Shown here one piece after another: positions 1 through 6,670 of a DNA stretch of 15,640 nucleotides. The notes below the pieces were generated by a model, which had not been told where the DNA came from, did no database searches, and saw nothing but the letters and a program-made list of their open reading frames with translations. The stretch comes from JBBDWZ01 sp050732575 (GTDB lineage: Bacteria > Gemmatimonadota > Gemmatimonadetes > Longimicrobiales > RSA9). The stretch is from NCBI GenBank assembly GCA_050732575.1, contig JBOHRF010000100.1:1-15640 (forward strand). Reading direction: 5' to 3'. Both the position numbers and the translations under genes were made by a program. Numbering within the stretch: position 1 is the first letter of the stretch; each line of letters begins with the position of its first letter.

Positions 1-1
1 C

Positions 2-316
2 ATGATGATCGCAGTAACCGAACGCACACGTGAGATCGGCGTACGCAAAGCCTTGGGTGCAACGAAAAACGAGATTCTCTGGCAATTCCTCTTCGAATCG
101 GCCACCGTCACTTTCATCGGCGGCGCCATCGGCATGGTCATGGGCGGCGCCATTGCGCTGATCGTGAACCTGACTACGCCGCTACCGGCTTACGTACCGA
201 TTGGCGCGGTCGTGGCGGCGCTGGGTATGGCGATTGTCGCGGGCGTGGCATTTGGGATGTGGCCGGCATGGCGGGCCGCGCGCCTCGATCCGGTGGTCGC
301 GCTCCGCTACGAATGA
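2..316 (+). CDS. ABC transporter permease, MacB/FtsX type (C-terminal fragment)
   Basis: This is the last 104 residues of a membrane permease; the reading frame is already open at the left edge, so the gene starts outside the window. The first visible residues hold the VTERTREIGVRKALGAT motif. This is the cytoplasmic coupling segment that follows the second transmembrane helix in MacB/FtsX/LolC-type permeases. Two hydrophobic helices follow (about residues 33-55 and 65-87), and the protein ends with the family's typical tail, WPAWRAARLDPVVALRYE. Such permeases work with a separate or fused ATPase to export peptides, drugs or lipoproteins, or to drive envelope remodelling. The substrate cannot be told from this fragment. 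The stop codon overlaps the next start (ATGA), so it is probably co-translated with bshB1. Confidence 0.9.
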   Translation: MMIAVTERTREIGVRKALGATKNEILWQFLFESATVTFIGGAIGMVMGGAIALIVNLTTPLPAYVPIGAVVAALGMAIVAGVAFGMWPAWRAARLDPVVALRYE

Positions 317-1032
317 GCGTCGATCTTCTTGCCATTGTTGCCCATCCTGATGACGCCGAGTTGCTGTGCGGCGGCACACTCGCGCGCGCGGCCGGAGGCA
401 AATACCGCACGGGTATTCTGGATCTGAGTGCGGGCGAACTGGGGAGCTCGGGCAGTCCGGAACAGCGGGCTGCAGAAGCACAAACCGCAGCCAACATCCT
501 GGGCGTTGCCGAACGGGTGACAGCCGCGCTTCCAGACGGCGCCATCCGCGACAGTCACCAGGCCCGACGCAAGGTAGTGAGTCTGGTACGGCAACTGCGC
601 CCGCGCATGGTCATTACCCATTGGCCACGGGCGCGCCATCCTGATCACGGTGCCGCCTGCCGTCTGGCGCGTGCCTCCTGTTTTCTGGCCGGTCTGAAAC
701 GATTCCCCGCGGACGGCGAACCCCATCGACCGCACAAACTGCTTTACGCACTCACCTATCAAGAGGCCTGGATCCGACCTTCATTCGTAGTGGATATCAC
801 CGATCAGATGGAACAGAAGCTGGACGCTATCTTTGCGTTCCAAACGCAATTCTCGGGTCGAATTGCGATGGGAGACGTGATGCCGGGTGGTGAGCGTTTG
901 CTGCGAGAGCAGATTCGCGCGCACCACGCGCATTATGGCTCGTGGATCCGAAGAGAGTACGGCGAACCGTTCTGGACCAAGGAAGTGATGGCGGTGAACG
1001 ACGTGCCGGGACTGGAGGTGAGCAGCTTTTAG
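313..1032 (+). CDS. bshB1: N-acetyl-alpha-D-glucosaminyl L-malate deacetylase (BshB1 type)
   Basis: This 239-residue LmbE/PIG-L-family zinc deacetylase should remove the acetyl group from GlcNAc-malate, the second step of bacillithiol synthesis. Near the N-terminus is the metal-binding AHPDDAE motif (about residues 9-15). In the middle is RHPDHGAA (about 115-122), which supplies the second histidine cluster. The LYALTYQEAW and PSFVVDITDQ segments and the QTQFSGR segment are characteristic of BshB1 rather than of generic PIG-L proteins. The ATG at 313 overlaps the permease stop codon and no clear Shine-Dalgarno sequence precedes it, which suggests translational coupling. An in-frame start at 259 is less likely because it would add 18 arginine-rich residues that overlap the permease. 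No bshA or bshC is visible here. A mycothiol-type or other sugar deacetylase role is possible but less well supported. Confidence 0.88.
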   Translation: MSVDLLAIVAHPDDAELLCGGTLARAAGGKYRTGILDLSAGELGSSGSPEQRAAEAQTAANILGVAERVTAALPDGAIRDSHQARRKVVSLVRQLRPRMVITHWPRARHPDHGAACRLARASCFLAGLKRFPADGEPHRPHKLLYALTYQEAWIRPSFVVDITDQMEQKLDAIFAFQTQFSGRIAMGDVMPGGERLLREQIRAHHAHYGSWIRREYGEPFWTKEVMAVNDVPGLEVSSF

Positions 1033-1079
1033 GAAAACCGGAGAGAGAAAGTCGGACCTCGGAGCGCGGCTTGGGTAGG

Positions 1080-1424
1080 TCAGCGGCTACCGCAGTGCAC
1101 TTCAATGAGCAACCTCCGCCAACTGGGTACTTCTTGACCCTCAACCTTGACTGCATGCGCCGTGGCGGTTCCGCCGCGCAACATCCAGGGCGCTAACCAA
1201 GCTTCGATTTCCGGCGGCAGATGACCAATCAAGTCTCCCTCAGGCAGGTGCACCCAAACGCCCGGCTCGTCATCGATGGGAGGCCCCGGGAGGATTAGCA
1301 GTTCATCTCCAACGTGAACGCGGGCAAGGTGTCGGGACCGGTCACAGAAGACAGTTCCGTGAACCGTGGCCCGGAAACATGCGGGGTGCTGGGCCGGCAG
1401 CGGAGGTGGCGCCCGGTGTGCCAT
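1080..1424 (-). CDS. small HIRAN-domain-like protein
   Basis: The predicted protein has 114 residues from the ATG at 1424; a TTG at 1433 would add three. From about residue 18 it fits the HIRAN pattern: a beta strand ending in GTVF, then GDELLILPGPP, DEPGVWVHLPEGDLIGHLPPEI and LAPWMLRGGTATAHAVKVEG. These match the conserved Gly-Asp turn, the valine-rich strand and the 'G-x-LP-x-E' motif of the domain. HIRAN domains bind DNA 3' ends in the Rad5/HLTF helicases. Bacterial stand-alone copies are common and mostly uncharacterised. The gene is convergent with bshB1 (47-nt gap) and divergent from the cysteine desulfurase operon. No Shine-Dalgarno sequence is obvious. The domain call rests on pattern recognition, and a role in DNA repair is only an inference. 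Confidence 0.68.
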   Translation of the reverse strand: MAHRAPPPLPAQHPACFRATVHGTVFCDRSRHLARVHVGDELLILPGPPIDDEPGVWVHLPEGDLIGHLPPEIEAWLAPWMLRGGTATAHAVKVEGQEVPSWRRLLIEVHCGSR

Positions 1425-1509
1425 CGAGGCCAATCTAACGAGCGGAACAGTCGGCGGACAACGTCCAGACTTTCGACCCGGAACGCGGAACGGGGGTATT
1501 CCAACGCCT

Positions 1510-2673
1510 ATGAAGCCGATCTATCTCGATCATGCCGCAACCACGGCCGTACGTCCTGAAGTCTGGGAAGCCATGCGGCCGGTCTTCCAGGAGCGGTTCG
1601 GGAATCCGTCCAGCGTCCACCGCTGGGGCCGGGAGGCGCGCGCGTTGCTGGAGACGGCACGCGAGCGGGTGGCTGCCGCGTTGGGTGCGCAGCGCCGAGA
1701 GATCGTATTCATGAGCGGTGGCACCGAGGCCGACAACCTGGCGGTACTGGGCGGAGCGCGCGCACTGGGCTGTGCCGGCACGCGCGTGATCGTTTCCGCC
1801 ATTGAACACAAGGCGGTGCTGGGGGCCGCCCATCAGGCGGCGCGTGAAGGCGCCGAGCTGGTAGCATTGGCGGTAGATGAGAACGGGGTCACCGATCTGG
1901 GCGCCCTGGACCACGCCCTGGCCAACGGTCGCGCGCTGTGCGCGGTGATGTGGGGCAACAACGAGATCGGTTCGCTGCAGCCAGTAGCCGAAATTGCAGC
2001 GCGCTGCCTGGGAGCAGGCGTGGTCTTTCACAGCGACGCCGTGCAAGCCTTTGGGCGCGTGCGCGTGCGTGTCGATGAAGTGCCGTGCAGCACGCTGGCG
2101 TTGAGTGGCCACAAAATTGGTGCGCTAAAGGGAGTTGGTGCGTTGTTCGTGCGCACGGGAACCATACTGGAAGGATTGACCCACGGCGGCGGACAGGAAC
2201 GCACGTTGCGTCCGGGCACGGAGAATCTGGCGGGCATCGTTGGCCTGGGTATAGCGGCCGAGCTGGCCGTTACCGAGAGGCAAAGCGAAAGCGCGCGCCT
2301 GTGTGCGCTGCGCGATCGGCTCGAACACGCGTTGACCACGCAAATGCCAAACGTAACTGTGAATGGTGGCCGAGCACCGCGCTTGCCGCATCTACTCAAT
2401 ATCTCGCTACGTGATGTGGATCAGGAGGCCCTGCTGATTTCACTCGATCTGGAGGGCGTTGCGGTATCGAGTGGCGCCGCCTGCCAGAGCGGATCGGTCG
2501 AGCCAAGTCACGTGCTCACCGCCATGGGCCGCGCGCACGATCGGGAAGCATCCATACGCCTGTCTCTGGGCCACGCAACTAGCGAGCAGGACATCATGGA
2601 AATAGTCGAGCGCATGCCCACCGTGGTGCAGCGGCTGCGGCAGCAGCACACTTCCCTGCTGGGTGCATCGTGA
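1510..2673 (+). CDS. iscS: cysteine desulfurase (NifS/IscS family)
   Basis: This 387-residue PLP enzyme converts cysteine to alanine and holds the sulfur as a persulfide for delivery to partners. The start at 1510 gives the standard N-terminus YLDHAATT. The expected motifs follow: FGNPSSVH (30-37), SGGTEADNLA (69-78), the EHK motif (99-101), the cofactor aspartate region HSDAVQA (174-180), the Schiff-base lysine in SGHKIGALKG (Lys202), GGGQERTLRPGT (226-237), and the catalytic-cysteine loop SSGAACQSGSVEPSHVL (Cys325). The in-frame extension upstream to 1366 lacks family similarity. The gene overlaps mnmA by GTGA, like the yrvO-mnmA pair of Bacillus, so its main job is probably to supply sulfur for tRNA thiolation. 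It could also serve as the general Fe-S cluster desulfurase. No iscU, iscR or suf gene is in the window. Confidence 0.93.
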   Translation: MKPIYLDHAATTAVRPEVWEAMRPVFQERFGNPSSVHRWGREARALLETARERVAAALGAQRREIVFMSGGTEADNLAVLGGARALGCAGTRVIVSAIEHKAVLGAAHQAAREGAELVALAVDENGVTDLGALDHALANGRALCAVMWGNNEIGSLQPVAEIAARCLGAGVVFHSDAVQAFGRVRVRVDEVPCSTLALSGHKIGALKGVGALFVRTGTILEGLTHGGGQERTLRPGTENLAGIVGLGIAAELAVTERQSESARLCALRDRLEHALTTQMPNVTVNGGRAPRLPHLLNISLRDVDQEALLISLDLEGVAVSSGAACQSGSVEPSHVLTAMGRAHDREASIRLSLGHATSEQDIMEIVERMPTVVQRLRQQHTSLLGAS

Positions 2674-3731
2674 GCGCGCAGACCGTGTTGGTGGCCATGT
2701 CGGGCGGCGTCGATTCGTCGCTGGCCGCAGCGCTGTTGGTGGAGCAAGGGCAGCGCGTGGTGGGCGTCACCATGAAGACGTTCTGTTACTCTGACAACGC
2801 CGGTCCCAGCAAGACGTGTTGTGGACTGGACGGCATCATGGACGCGCGCCGCGTGGCCGACACACTGGGCATTCCCCACTACGTGTTCGACATGGAAGAA
2901 GCATTCACAGCCGCTGTGATTGATGACTTCGTCAGCGAGTACGTGGCCGGTCGAACCCCAAATCCATGCGTGCGCTGCAACTCGAACACGAAAATCCCGG
3001 AGTTGCTGCGCCGCGGCCGGATGCTGGGCGCCGATGCCATTGCTACCGGCCATTACGCGCGCATGCTGGACGGACGTATTGCGCGCGGCCTGGATGACAC
3101 CAAGGATCAGAGCTATTTCCTCTGGGGTGTGCCGGCCGAAGTATTGCCTCATTTGCGTTTTCCCGTCGGCGATTTGAGCAAGACCGAAGTGCGCGCACGC
3201 GCTCGCACTCTGGATTTGGTGACAGCGGACAAACCCGAATCACAGGAAATCTGTTTCGTGCCAACCGGTGATTACGGCGATTTTCTGGCGCGACGTTTGG
3301 GCCCTACGCACCCCGCGCTCAGGCCCGGGCCGCTGGTGACCACAACCGGCCAGGTAGTGGGTGAGCACGCAGGTCACGCGCGTTACACCGTCGGTCAGCG
3401 TAAGGGACTGGGTGGCGGATCGTCCTCGCCGTTGTATGTGCTGGGCGTGCGACCGCACAGCAACCAGGTGGTGGTGGGGTCGGCCAGCGAGCTATTGCAA
3501 TCCTCGGTCACGCTGGGTGATTTGAACTGGCTGGACTCACGACCACAGGTGGGTGAGGAGCTGTTGGTACAGCTTCGCTATCGGGCGCGGGCAGTGCCGG
3601 CTACCATCAGCGCCGATACGGCGCAAAGTATCTCACTCGCGCTGAAACAGCCGCAGCGCGCTGTTACACCCGGACAGTCGGGTGTGTTATATCGAGACGA
3701 TGTGGTGGTGGGCGGCGGGCGCATTCGTTAG
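2670..3731 (+). CDS. mnmA: tRNA-specific 2-thiouridylase MnmA
   Basis: This 353-residue enzyme should activate U34 of tRNA(Glu/Gln/Lys) by adenylation and replace its 2-oxygen with sulfur. The PP-loop ATP site SGGVDSS is at residues 11-17. The first sulfur-site region reads NPCVRCN (Cys100, Cys103), and the second catalytic cysteine lies in SQEICFVPTGDYGDF (Cys195). TGHYARM (126-132) and KDQSYFLWG (145-153) are typical tRNA/ATP-binding segments, and YTVGQRKGLGG begins the C-terminal barrel. Translation starts at GTG 2670, overlapping the desulfurase stop. The protein has CxxC where E. coli MnmA has DxxC, and extra cysteines (39, 50, 51) in the N-terminal domain. This suggests the branch in which three cysteines may hold an Fe-S cluster. 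The stop codon overlaps that of the convergent gene downstream by 4 nt. Confidence 0.95.
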   Translation: MSAQTVLVAMSGGVDSSLAAALLVEQGQRVVGVTMKTFCYSDNAGPSKTCCGLDGIMDARRVADTLGIPHYVFDMEEAFTAAVIDDFVSEYVAGRTPNPCVRCNSNTKIPELLRRGRMLGADAIATGHYARMLDGRIARGLDDTKDQSYFLWGVPAEVLPHLRFPVGDLSKTEVRARARTLDLVTADKPESQEICFVPTGDYGDFLARRLGPTHPALRPGPLVTTTGQVVGEHAGHARYTVGQRKGLGGGSSSPLYVLGVRPHSNQVVVGSASELLQSSVTLGDLNWLDSRPQVGEELLVQLRYRARAVPATISADTAQSISLALKQPQRAVTPGQSGVLYRDDVVVGGGRIR

Positions 3732-4015
3732 TCGATCTGAGCTTTGACGAGCAGGTCGCGCAACTCGGATTCGGAAGCGGCCAAAACCAGTTTCTGAGCA
3801 GAAGCAGAATCGCCATCTACATCCAGCACACGGGGACGCTCGGCCCGATTACTCAAGCAGTTGAAAACCAGGTGCGGGTTTCGGGAGAACCCATGTGCAC
3901 CTGCTGATGGATATACTTCCCAGGTCATGAGCTCGGGGTCCAGAAACGTTCTGGCCACATTCCTCCATTCAAAACCACTCACGAGCGCAACCACGCAATA
4001 CCCGCAGCGGGGCAC
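3728..4015 (-). CDS. small hypothetical protein, WEVYPS/NCLS motif
   Basis: The product has up to 95 residues, starting from GTG at 4015; GTG codons at 3994 and 3982 are alternatives, and no start is clearly favoured by a ribosome site. The best-formed part is RTFLDPELMTWEVYPSAGAHGFSRNP followed by HLVFNCLSNRAERPRVLDV, split here for reading. It reads as a compact alpha/beta fold with no signal peptide or membrane helix, and ends in an acidic helix (SASAQKLVLAASESELRDLL). I recall similar short proteins with a W-E-x-Y-P-S motif and a 'FNCLS' strand in Gemmatimonadota-like genomes, but no function is known to me. It begins about 25 nt after the dnaJ stop on the same strand, so it is probably the last gene of the chaperone transcript. 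Its TAA overlaps the mnmA stop from the other strand. Confidence 0.6.
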   Translation of the reverse strand: MPRCGYCVVALVSGFEWRNVARTFLDPELMTWEVYPSAGAHGFSRNPHLVFNCLSNRAERPRVLDVDGDSASAQKLVLAASESELRDLLVKAQID

Positions 4016-4039
4016 GCCACGACATTAGCAATGGCAGGT

Positions 4040-5152
4040 TCAGTACTTCAGCCCGGCCGCCACGGCAAACTCACGTAAACTCTTCTCTTGCTCGGGCGTC
4101 AGCTGCTCCGGCACCTCGATCTTGACCTGCACGTACTGGTCACCGCGGCGTCCACCTTTTTCAATGCCCTGGCCGGGGATGCGGAAACGCGTGCCCGACT
4201 GAGTGCCTGACGGTATGCGCAGCGCAACTTTCTTGTCGTCTACCGTGCGCACGCGAATCTTCGAACCGAGCGCAGCCTGCGCGATGTTGATGGGGACGAC
4301 CACATGGATATCCAGGCCATCACGCCGGAAAAAATGATGGGGCGCCACTTTGAACGTGACCAACAAATCGCCGGGGGTTCCACCTGCAGGCGCCCGCTCA
4401 CCCTGACCTGACAATCGTAATTTGGAGCCAGTGTCCACGCCGGCGGGCACGGCCAACAAGATCTGCCGCTGCTCACGCACCTGTCCCGTGCCGTTGCAAC
4501 TCTTGCACGGGTCGGTAGGCACCTGACCGCGACCCAGACAGGCCGGACACGGCCGACTCACGGCAAAACTTCCCTGACCAAACGTGATAGTGCCCGAACC
4601 GCCGCATTCGGCACACGTTTTGGGCTTGGTGCCAGGGGCATTACCCGTTCCATTGCAAACCGCACAGTCTTCGGTAACCGGAACAGTAATCGTGATTTTG
4701 CCTCCGCGTGCCGCAGTGGTGAATGGTAGCTCGACCAAATACTCGATGTCGTGGCCACGCGTACGTTTGGTTTCTGTCCCCCGCGCGCGCCGCCGGCCGC
4801 GGTCAAACAGCGATCCGAACAGGTCGCTCAGCCCACCAATGTCGTTCAGGTCCTCAAACGAATACGTGGTTTGCTGCCCGGCTCCGGGCGCACCTGCACC
4901 CGGTCGGCCAAAACCGAAACTGGCAAATGGATTCTTGCGAACCTGATCGTATTGCTGCCGCTTCGCGGCATCGGACAAGACGGCGTACGCCTCGCCAATT
5001 TCCTTGAATTTCTCTGCCGCTTTGGGATCGTTCTGGTTGGCGTCCGGATGGTACTGTTTGGCCAGACGTCGATAAGTCTTCTTGATGTCTTCCGCACTCG
5101 CCGTCTCGGGTACACCCAGTATCTGGTAGTAGTCCTTGGTTGCGGGCGGCAT
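4040..5152 (-). CDS. dnaJ: chaperone protein DnaJ (type I Hsp40)
   Basis: This 370-residue full-length type I co-chaperone recruits DnaK to clients and stimulates its ATPase. The J domain covers residues 7-70 with the essential HPD at 35-37. A Gly/Phe-rich linker follows (about 76-94), then a negatively charged DLND segment. The zinc-finger region has four CxxCxGxG repeats: Cys163/166, 180/183, 202/205 and 216/219. The second repeat reads CAECGGSG and the third CPACLGRG. The C-terminal substrate-binding beta domains end in a conserved helix. The ATG at 5152 abuts the grpE stop codon, and an AGGAAG ribosome site lies about 9 nt upstream. dnaK is not in the window. Confidence 0.97.
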   Translation of the reverse strand: MPPATKDYYQILGVPETASAEDIKKTYRRLAKQYHPDANQNDPKAAEKFKEIGEAYAVLSDAAKRQQYDQVRKNPFASFGFGRPGAGAPGAGQQTTYSFEDLNDIGGLSDLFGSLFDRGRRRARGTETKRTRGHDIEYLVELPFTTAARGGKITITVPVTEDCAVCNGTGNAPGTKPKTCAECGGSGTITFGQGSFAVSRPCPACLGRGQVPTDPCKSCNGTGQVREQRQILLAVPAGVDTGSKLRLSGQGERAPAGGTPGDLLVTFKVAPHHFFRRDGLDIHVVVPINIAQAALGSKIRVRTVDDKKVALRIPSGTQSGTRFRIPGQGIEKGGRRGDQYVQVKIEVPEQLTPEQEKSLREFAVAAGLKY

Positions 5153-5749
5153 CTACTCGTGCTTCCTCACCCGAACGCGCGCCGGGCGAACCAGGATTCC
5201 GTTGAGGCGATACCCTTTCTGAAATACATCCGCAACCGTCTCGTCCTCCTCCGGAGTATCGGTTGCTACCGACGCCACGGCTTCCATGGTCGTGGGATCG
5301 AAGCGCTCGTTTTCGGCTTTCACAGTCTCCAGTCCCGCGGACACCAAAACCTGTCGAAATTTCCGCTCCACCAATTCAACGCCCTGCGCCAGGGCCTGGG
5401 CCGTGGCGTTGGGATCCGCGTGATGGGCCACCCGCTCAAGATCATCCAGTACATCCAACAGCCGCCCAATCAGCGAGGTTTGCGCGCGCGCCACCTGATC
5501 CGCTCGATCCCTTTCCATGCGGCGGCGGTAATTGTCGAAGTCGGCGGCAAGGCGCAGGTACCTGGCGGCTGCATCAGCCAGCTCTGCCTGCAGCGCGGCG
5601 ATTTCATCACTAATGACCGATGCCTCATCCTCAGGCACCAGGCCTTCCCCGTTCGTGGCAGCGTCATCTTCCAGGCCCGCGGCCCGGCTGCCATCCTCTC
5701 TTGTGTCTTCCACCATACCTCGAGTCATGTGCAAGTCGATTCCAACCAT
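5153..5749 (-). CDS. grpE: nucleotide exchange factor GrpE
   Basis: This protein of about 198 residues should release ADP from DnaK. It has an acidic, disordered N-terminus and a long helical section with ALQAELADAAARYLRLAADFDNYRRRMERD, shown here only to mark the dimerisation helix and the DFDNYRRR signature. A central four-helix segment (LLDVLDDLERV) follows, and then the C-terminal beta domain with GLETVKAENERFDPTTMEAV and the closing GYRLNGILVRPARVRV. The start is uncertain: ATG at 5749 is used here, TTG at 5752, ATG at 5728 and ATG at 5716 are possible, and none has a clear ribosome site. grpE is followed immediately by dnaJ. It lies 51-54 nt after the hydrolase gene, with a GC-rich hairpin in the gap. 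I see no CIRCE operator. Confidence 0.95.
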   Translation of the reverse strand: MVGIDLHMTRGMVEDTREDGSRAAGLEDDAATNGEGLVPEDEASVISDEIAALQAELADAAARYLRLAADFDNYRRRMERDRADQVARAQTSLIGRLLDVLDDLERVAHHADPNATAQALAQGVELVERKFRQVLVSAGLETVKAENERFDPTTMEAVASVATDTPEEDETVADVFQKGYRLNGILVRPARVRVRKHE

Positions 5750-5773
5750 CAACGCAAGCGCGAGGCCCAGTCA

Positions 5774-5794
5774 TCGCTGCCGAATCGGCAGCGA
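5774..5794 (-). terminator. GC-rich hairpin between hydrolase gene and grpE
   Basis: The two arms TCGCTGCCG and CGGCAGCGA pair perfectly over 9 bp around a 3-nt loop (AAT on the + strand). The hairpin sits in the short gap between the hydrolase stop (5804) and the grpE start (5749). No T-run follows, so it is not a classical Rho-independent terminator. It could slow transcription, protect an mRNA end after processing, or set chaperone expression apart from the upstream genes. Confidence 0.4.
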
Positions 5795-5803
5795 ACGCGC
5801 AAC

Positions 5804-6670
5804 TCAGCCTACCAGATCTCGTCTGGGCCGGGCGCGGGCCAACCGACTCGCGATCCAATCGCGCAGATCGCGCATAGCCTCGGCACCGCCCGGCTCGTGC
5901 AACACCTCGTGAAAAAAATCTGCATATACATGTATGGTCACGCTGCGCGCAGCGAGCGAGCGGGCAAACGCATCGCTCTTGGGCGTAGAAACGATCTTAT
6001 CATCGCCCGCCAACAAGAACATGAGCGGGACGCGGATGCGGTCGCTGCGCTGAAGCGCGAGACCCATGGCCGTGGAAGCCTCGCTGAAGAGGCGCGGCGT
6101 AATGCGAGAATGGACCAGCGGATCGTCCCTGTAGGTATGGACGATGGCCGGATCGCGGCTCAAGAGGGCGGGATCGATGCCGGAGTCGAAAGGGCAGGCA
6201 GGCAACACGCGATTGAAGGTGCGAGCCAACGTAGCCTTCCAGCGGGGCACGGGCGTCGCGGTAGCGAGCCAGGGCGACACGATGATCCCACCGCGGAAGG
6301 GTGTATCGAACTCCTCGAGGTAACGGAGTGCAATCAGTCCGCCCATGGAATGCCCGAGTAGGAACAGCGGCGTGCCGACATCCACCAGGCCAAACAATTC
6401 GCGGCGGAATCGATCGAGATCTTGTAGGTACGCGCCGAAGCGTCTGATATGGCCGCGCCGGCCGTCCGACAGTCCATGCCCGCGCAGGTCCATGGCGAAA
6501 GTGGAGAAGCCGTACGCGCTCAGGCGGTGGGCAATGGGTTCGTAGCGGCCGCCATGCTCACCCAGGCCATGTACAATGGCGATCGCGGCGCGCGCGCGGG
6601 GCAATTCCCAGGCGCGATAATACAGGCGCAGACTGCCCACTCCCTCGAAGTACCCGTCGGAGCTCTTCAA
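5804..6670 (-). CDS. alpha/beta hydrolase, monoacylglycerol lipase/lysophospholipase-like
   Basis: The protein has 288 residues when translated from TTG at 6670. That TTG overlaps the cinA TGA (TTGA) and has an AAGGGG ribosome site 7 nt upstream. The longer frame from 6733 runs through the end of cinA and is unlikely. The fold is that of the Hydrolase_4 (serine aminopeptidase S33) group: oxyanion motif HGLGEHGGRY (34-43), DLRGHGLSDG (61-70), nucleophile elbow GHSMGG with Ser108, a lid segment, a late acid in LLAGDDKIV, and the histidine in FFHEVLHE. This is the catalytic triad of bacterial monoglyceride lipases and PldB-like lysophospholipases. There is no signal peptide, so it probably acts in the cytoplasm or at the inner membrane. 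Proximity to pgsA suggests a role in lipid turnover, but that is inference. Confidence 0.85.
   Translation of the reverse strand: MKSSDGYFEGVGSLRLYYRAWELPRARAAIAIVHGLGEHGGRYEPIAHRLSAYGFSTFAMDLRGHGLSDGRRGHIRRFGAYLQDLDRFRRELFGLVDVGTPLFLLGHSMGGLIALRYLEEFDTPFRGGIIVSPWLATATPVPRWKATLARTFNRVLPACPFDSGIDPALLSRDPAIVHTYRDDPLVHSRITPRLFSEASTAMGLALQRSDRIRVPLMFLLAGDDKIVSTPKSDAFARSLAARSVTIHVYADFFHEVLHEPGGAEAMRDLRDWIASRLARARPRRDLVG

Noticed and set aside
1435..2112. Open frame of 225 codons on - opposite the cysteine desulfurase
   Set aside because: It has no family motifs and overlaps a clear PLP enzyme.
5749..5803. CIRCE heat-shock operator upstream of grpE
   Set aside because: The inverted repeat there is CGCTGCCG/CGGCAGCG with a 3-nt loop, not TTAGCACTC-N9-GAGTGCTAA.
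4751..6361. Long open frame (536 codons) on the + strand opposite dnaJ, grpE and the hydrolase gene
   Set aside because: It is antisense to three well-supported genes, has no recognisable domain and has the low-complexity composition expected of a GC-rich shadow frame.
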